From CAYZBF01 sp964476585 (GTDB taxonomy: Bacteria > Hydrothermota > UBA3072): a stretch of DNA of 7,405 nucleotides. Of this stretch, positions 7,187 to 7,405 are shown piece by piece; the first letter of the stretch is position 1, and the number at the start of each line of letters is the position of its first letter. The translations under genes and the position numbers were made by a program. The stretch is taken from NCBI GenBank assembly GCA_964476585.1, contig CAYZBF010000047.1, positions 1 through 7,405 on the forward strand, read 5' to 3'. The notes under the pieces were generated by a model. The model did no database searches and was not told where the DNA came from. It saw only the letters and a list, made by a program, of their open reading frames with translations.

Positions 7187-7278
7187 GCGGTAAAATATCA
7201 AAAGTCGGGAAAGTTCATAGACTTGGTGGGACAGTTTTTTTAACTATAATTTTACTATTTTACCAATATACTAATTCA
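7187..7278. other. AT-rich non-coding spacer between promoter and right-hand repeats
   Basis: No convincing gene, RNA or operator is visible. It holds a run of seven T (7235-7241) without a stable hairpin before it, and the weak rightward promoter candidate. An open frame crossing it on the plus strand runs into the repeats and shows no family resemblance. Confidence 0.5.
7223..7250 (+). promoter_or_regulatory. Possible rightward promoter facing the right-hand repeat
   Basis: A perfect TATAAT (7245-7250) lies 16 bp after TTGGTG (7223-7228), which keeps only the TTG of a -35 box. It would drive transcription away from the operon, through the right-hand repeats toward whatever lies beyond the window. 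Weak -35 and AT-rich surroundings make this tentative. Confidence 0.25.
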
Positions 7279-7327
7279 CTATTACATTGGGGTGAAGTGA
7301 GTATCTACTTCATAATGGGTTTACCCC
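7279..7327 (+). repeat. Flanking repeat module A, right copy
   Basis: Direct copy of the left module, 49 bp with one single-base gap. The hairpin lies at 7293-7312: TGAAGT pairs with ACTTCA, G7299-C7305 and A7300-T7304 close the same GTA loop, and T7306 is bulged. Relative to the left copy the T-A inner pair has become A-T, which keeps pairing. GGGG (7289-7292) and CCCC (7324-7327) are preserved. It lies about 93 bp upstream of the operon's -35 box. Confidence 0.85.
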
Positions 7328-7345
7328 GCCTGCCACACTTGTCAT

Positions 7346-7367
7346 ATGTAATGCGTAGCTATTACTG
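7346..7367 (+). repeat. 22-bp bulged hairpin (module B), right copy 1
   Basis: Left arm ATGTAAT, octamer GCGTAGCT, right arm ATTACTG, in which the last two bases depart from ATTACAT and shorten the outer stem. The inner pairs G7353-C7359 and C7354-G7358, the GTA loop and the bulged T7360 follow the same plan as the left copy. It is preceded by the CCTGCC block (7329-7334) that also precedes the left hairpin. Confidence 0.65.
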
Positions 7368-7371
7368 TATG

Positions 7372-7393
7372 ATGTAATGTATTACTATTACAT
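7372..7393 (+). repeat. 22-bp bulged hairpin (module B), right copy 2
   Basis: Arms ATGTAAT and ATTACAT are perfect; the octamer is GTATTACT. Inner pairs are G7379-C7385 and T7380-A7384, with loop ATT and bulged T7386. Compared with the left copy the C-G pair is replaced by T-A, a compensatory change. It leads directly into CCTGCC at 7400-7405, where the window ends. Confidence 0.7.
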
Positions 7394-7405
7394 TAGTGGC
7401 CTGCC
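7385..7405 (+). repeat. Edge repeat, right copy (matches 1-20)
   Basis: Begins CTATTACATTAG and ends GGCCTGCC at the window edge; about 18 of 21 aligned positions agree with the left edge. By analogy with the left side, the next bases beyond the window should contain another ATGTAAT arm. Confidence 0.7.

Noticed and set aside
7180..7377. Plus-strand open frame of 65 codons in the right-hand intergenic region
   Set aside because: It overlaps the operon promoter and runs through the repeat modules; the translation shows no family features and no start signal.
1..7405. Composite transposon with terminal inverted repeats
   Set aside because: The flanking copies are direct rather than inverted overall, there is no transposase in the window, and no target-site duplication can be defined.

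Overview
The window carries three genes, all on the minus strand and closely spaced, and they read as one operon running from right to left. In transcription order they are: a 1266-residue secreted beta-propeller protein with a C-terminal type IX secretion (T9SS) type A-like sorting domain; a 618-residue protein that joins a PorV/PorQ-like outer-membrane barrel to a long TPR tail; and a 447-residue membrane-anchored class III adenylate cyclase with an extracytoplasmic sensor and a HAMP domain. The gaps are 29 and 60 bp. The likely promoter is at 7159-7186, so close to the first start codon that the mRNA may be leaderless. None of the three starts has a Shine-Dalgarno sequence.

The host is probably an AT-rich bacterium of the Fibrobacteres-Chlorobi-Bacteroidetes superphylum or a related candidate phylum (WOR-3/Stahlbacteria, Cloacimonadota or similar). 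This is inferred from the combination of a T9SS-type tail, a FlgD-like Ig domain, sortilin/BNR-type propeller repeats, a PorV-like protein and SD-less starts. The phylum cannot be fixed from this window. No T9SS translocon gene is present.

Working model, inferred from gene order: the first gene makes a large surface or secreted cargo. The second may help receive or tether such cargo at the outer membrane, with its TPR tail in the periplasm. The third senses something outside the cytoplasm and makes a cyclic nucleotide, probably cAMP. The two envelope proteins fit one pathway well; the link to the cyclase rests only on position.

The operon is bracketed by the same modular repeat family, at 1-85 on the left and 7279-7405 on the right, in direct orientation. 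The repeats are built from short imperfect hairpins that share one plan: a 6-7 bp outer stem, two inner base pairs, a 3-nt loop and one bulged T. Several differences between copies are compensatory, so the fold seems to matter. The left copy runs into the cyclase gene and supplies its stop codon and last seven residues. This repeat family is the least explained and most interesting part of the window. Both window ends lie inside it, so the window may be an assembly contig that stops in repeats.
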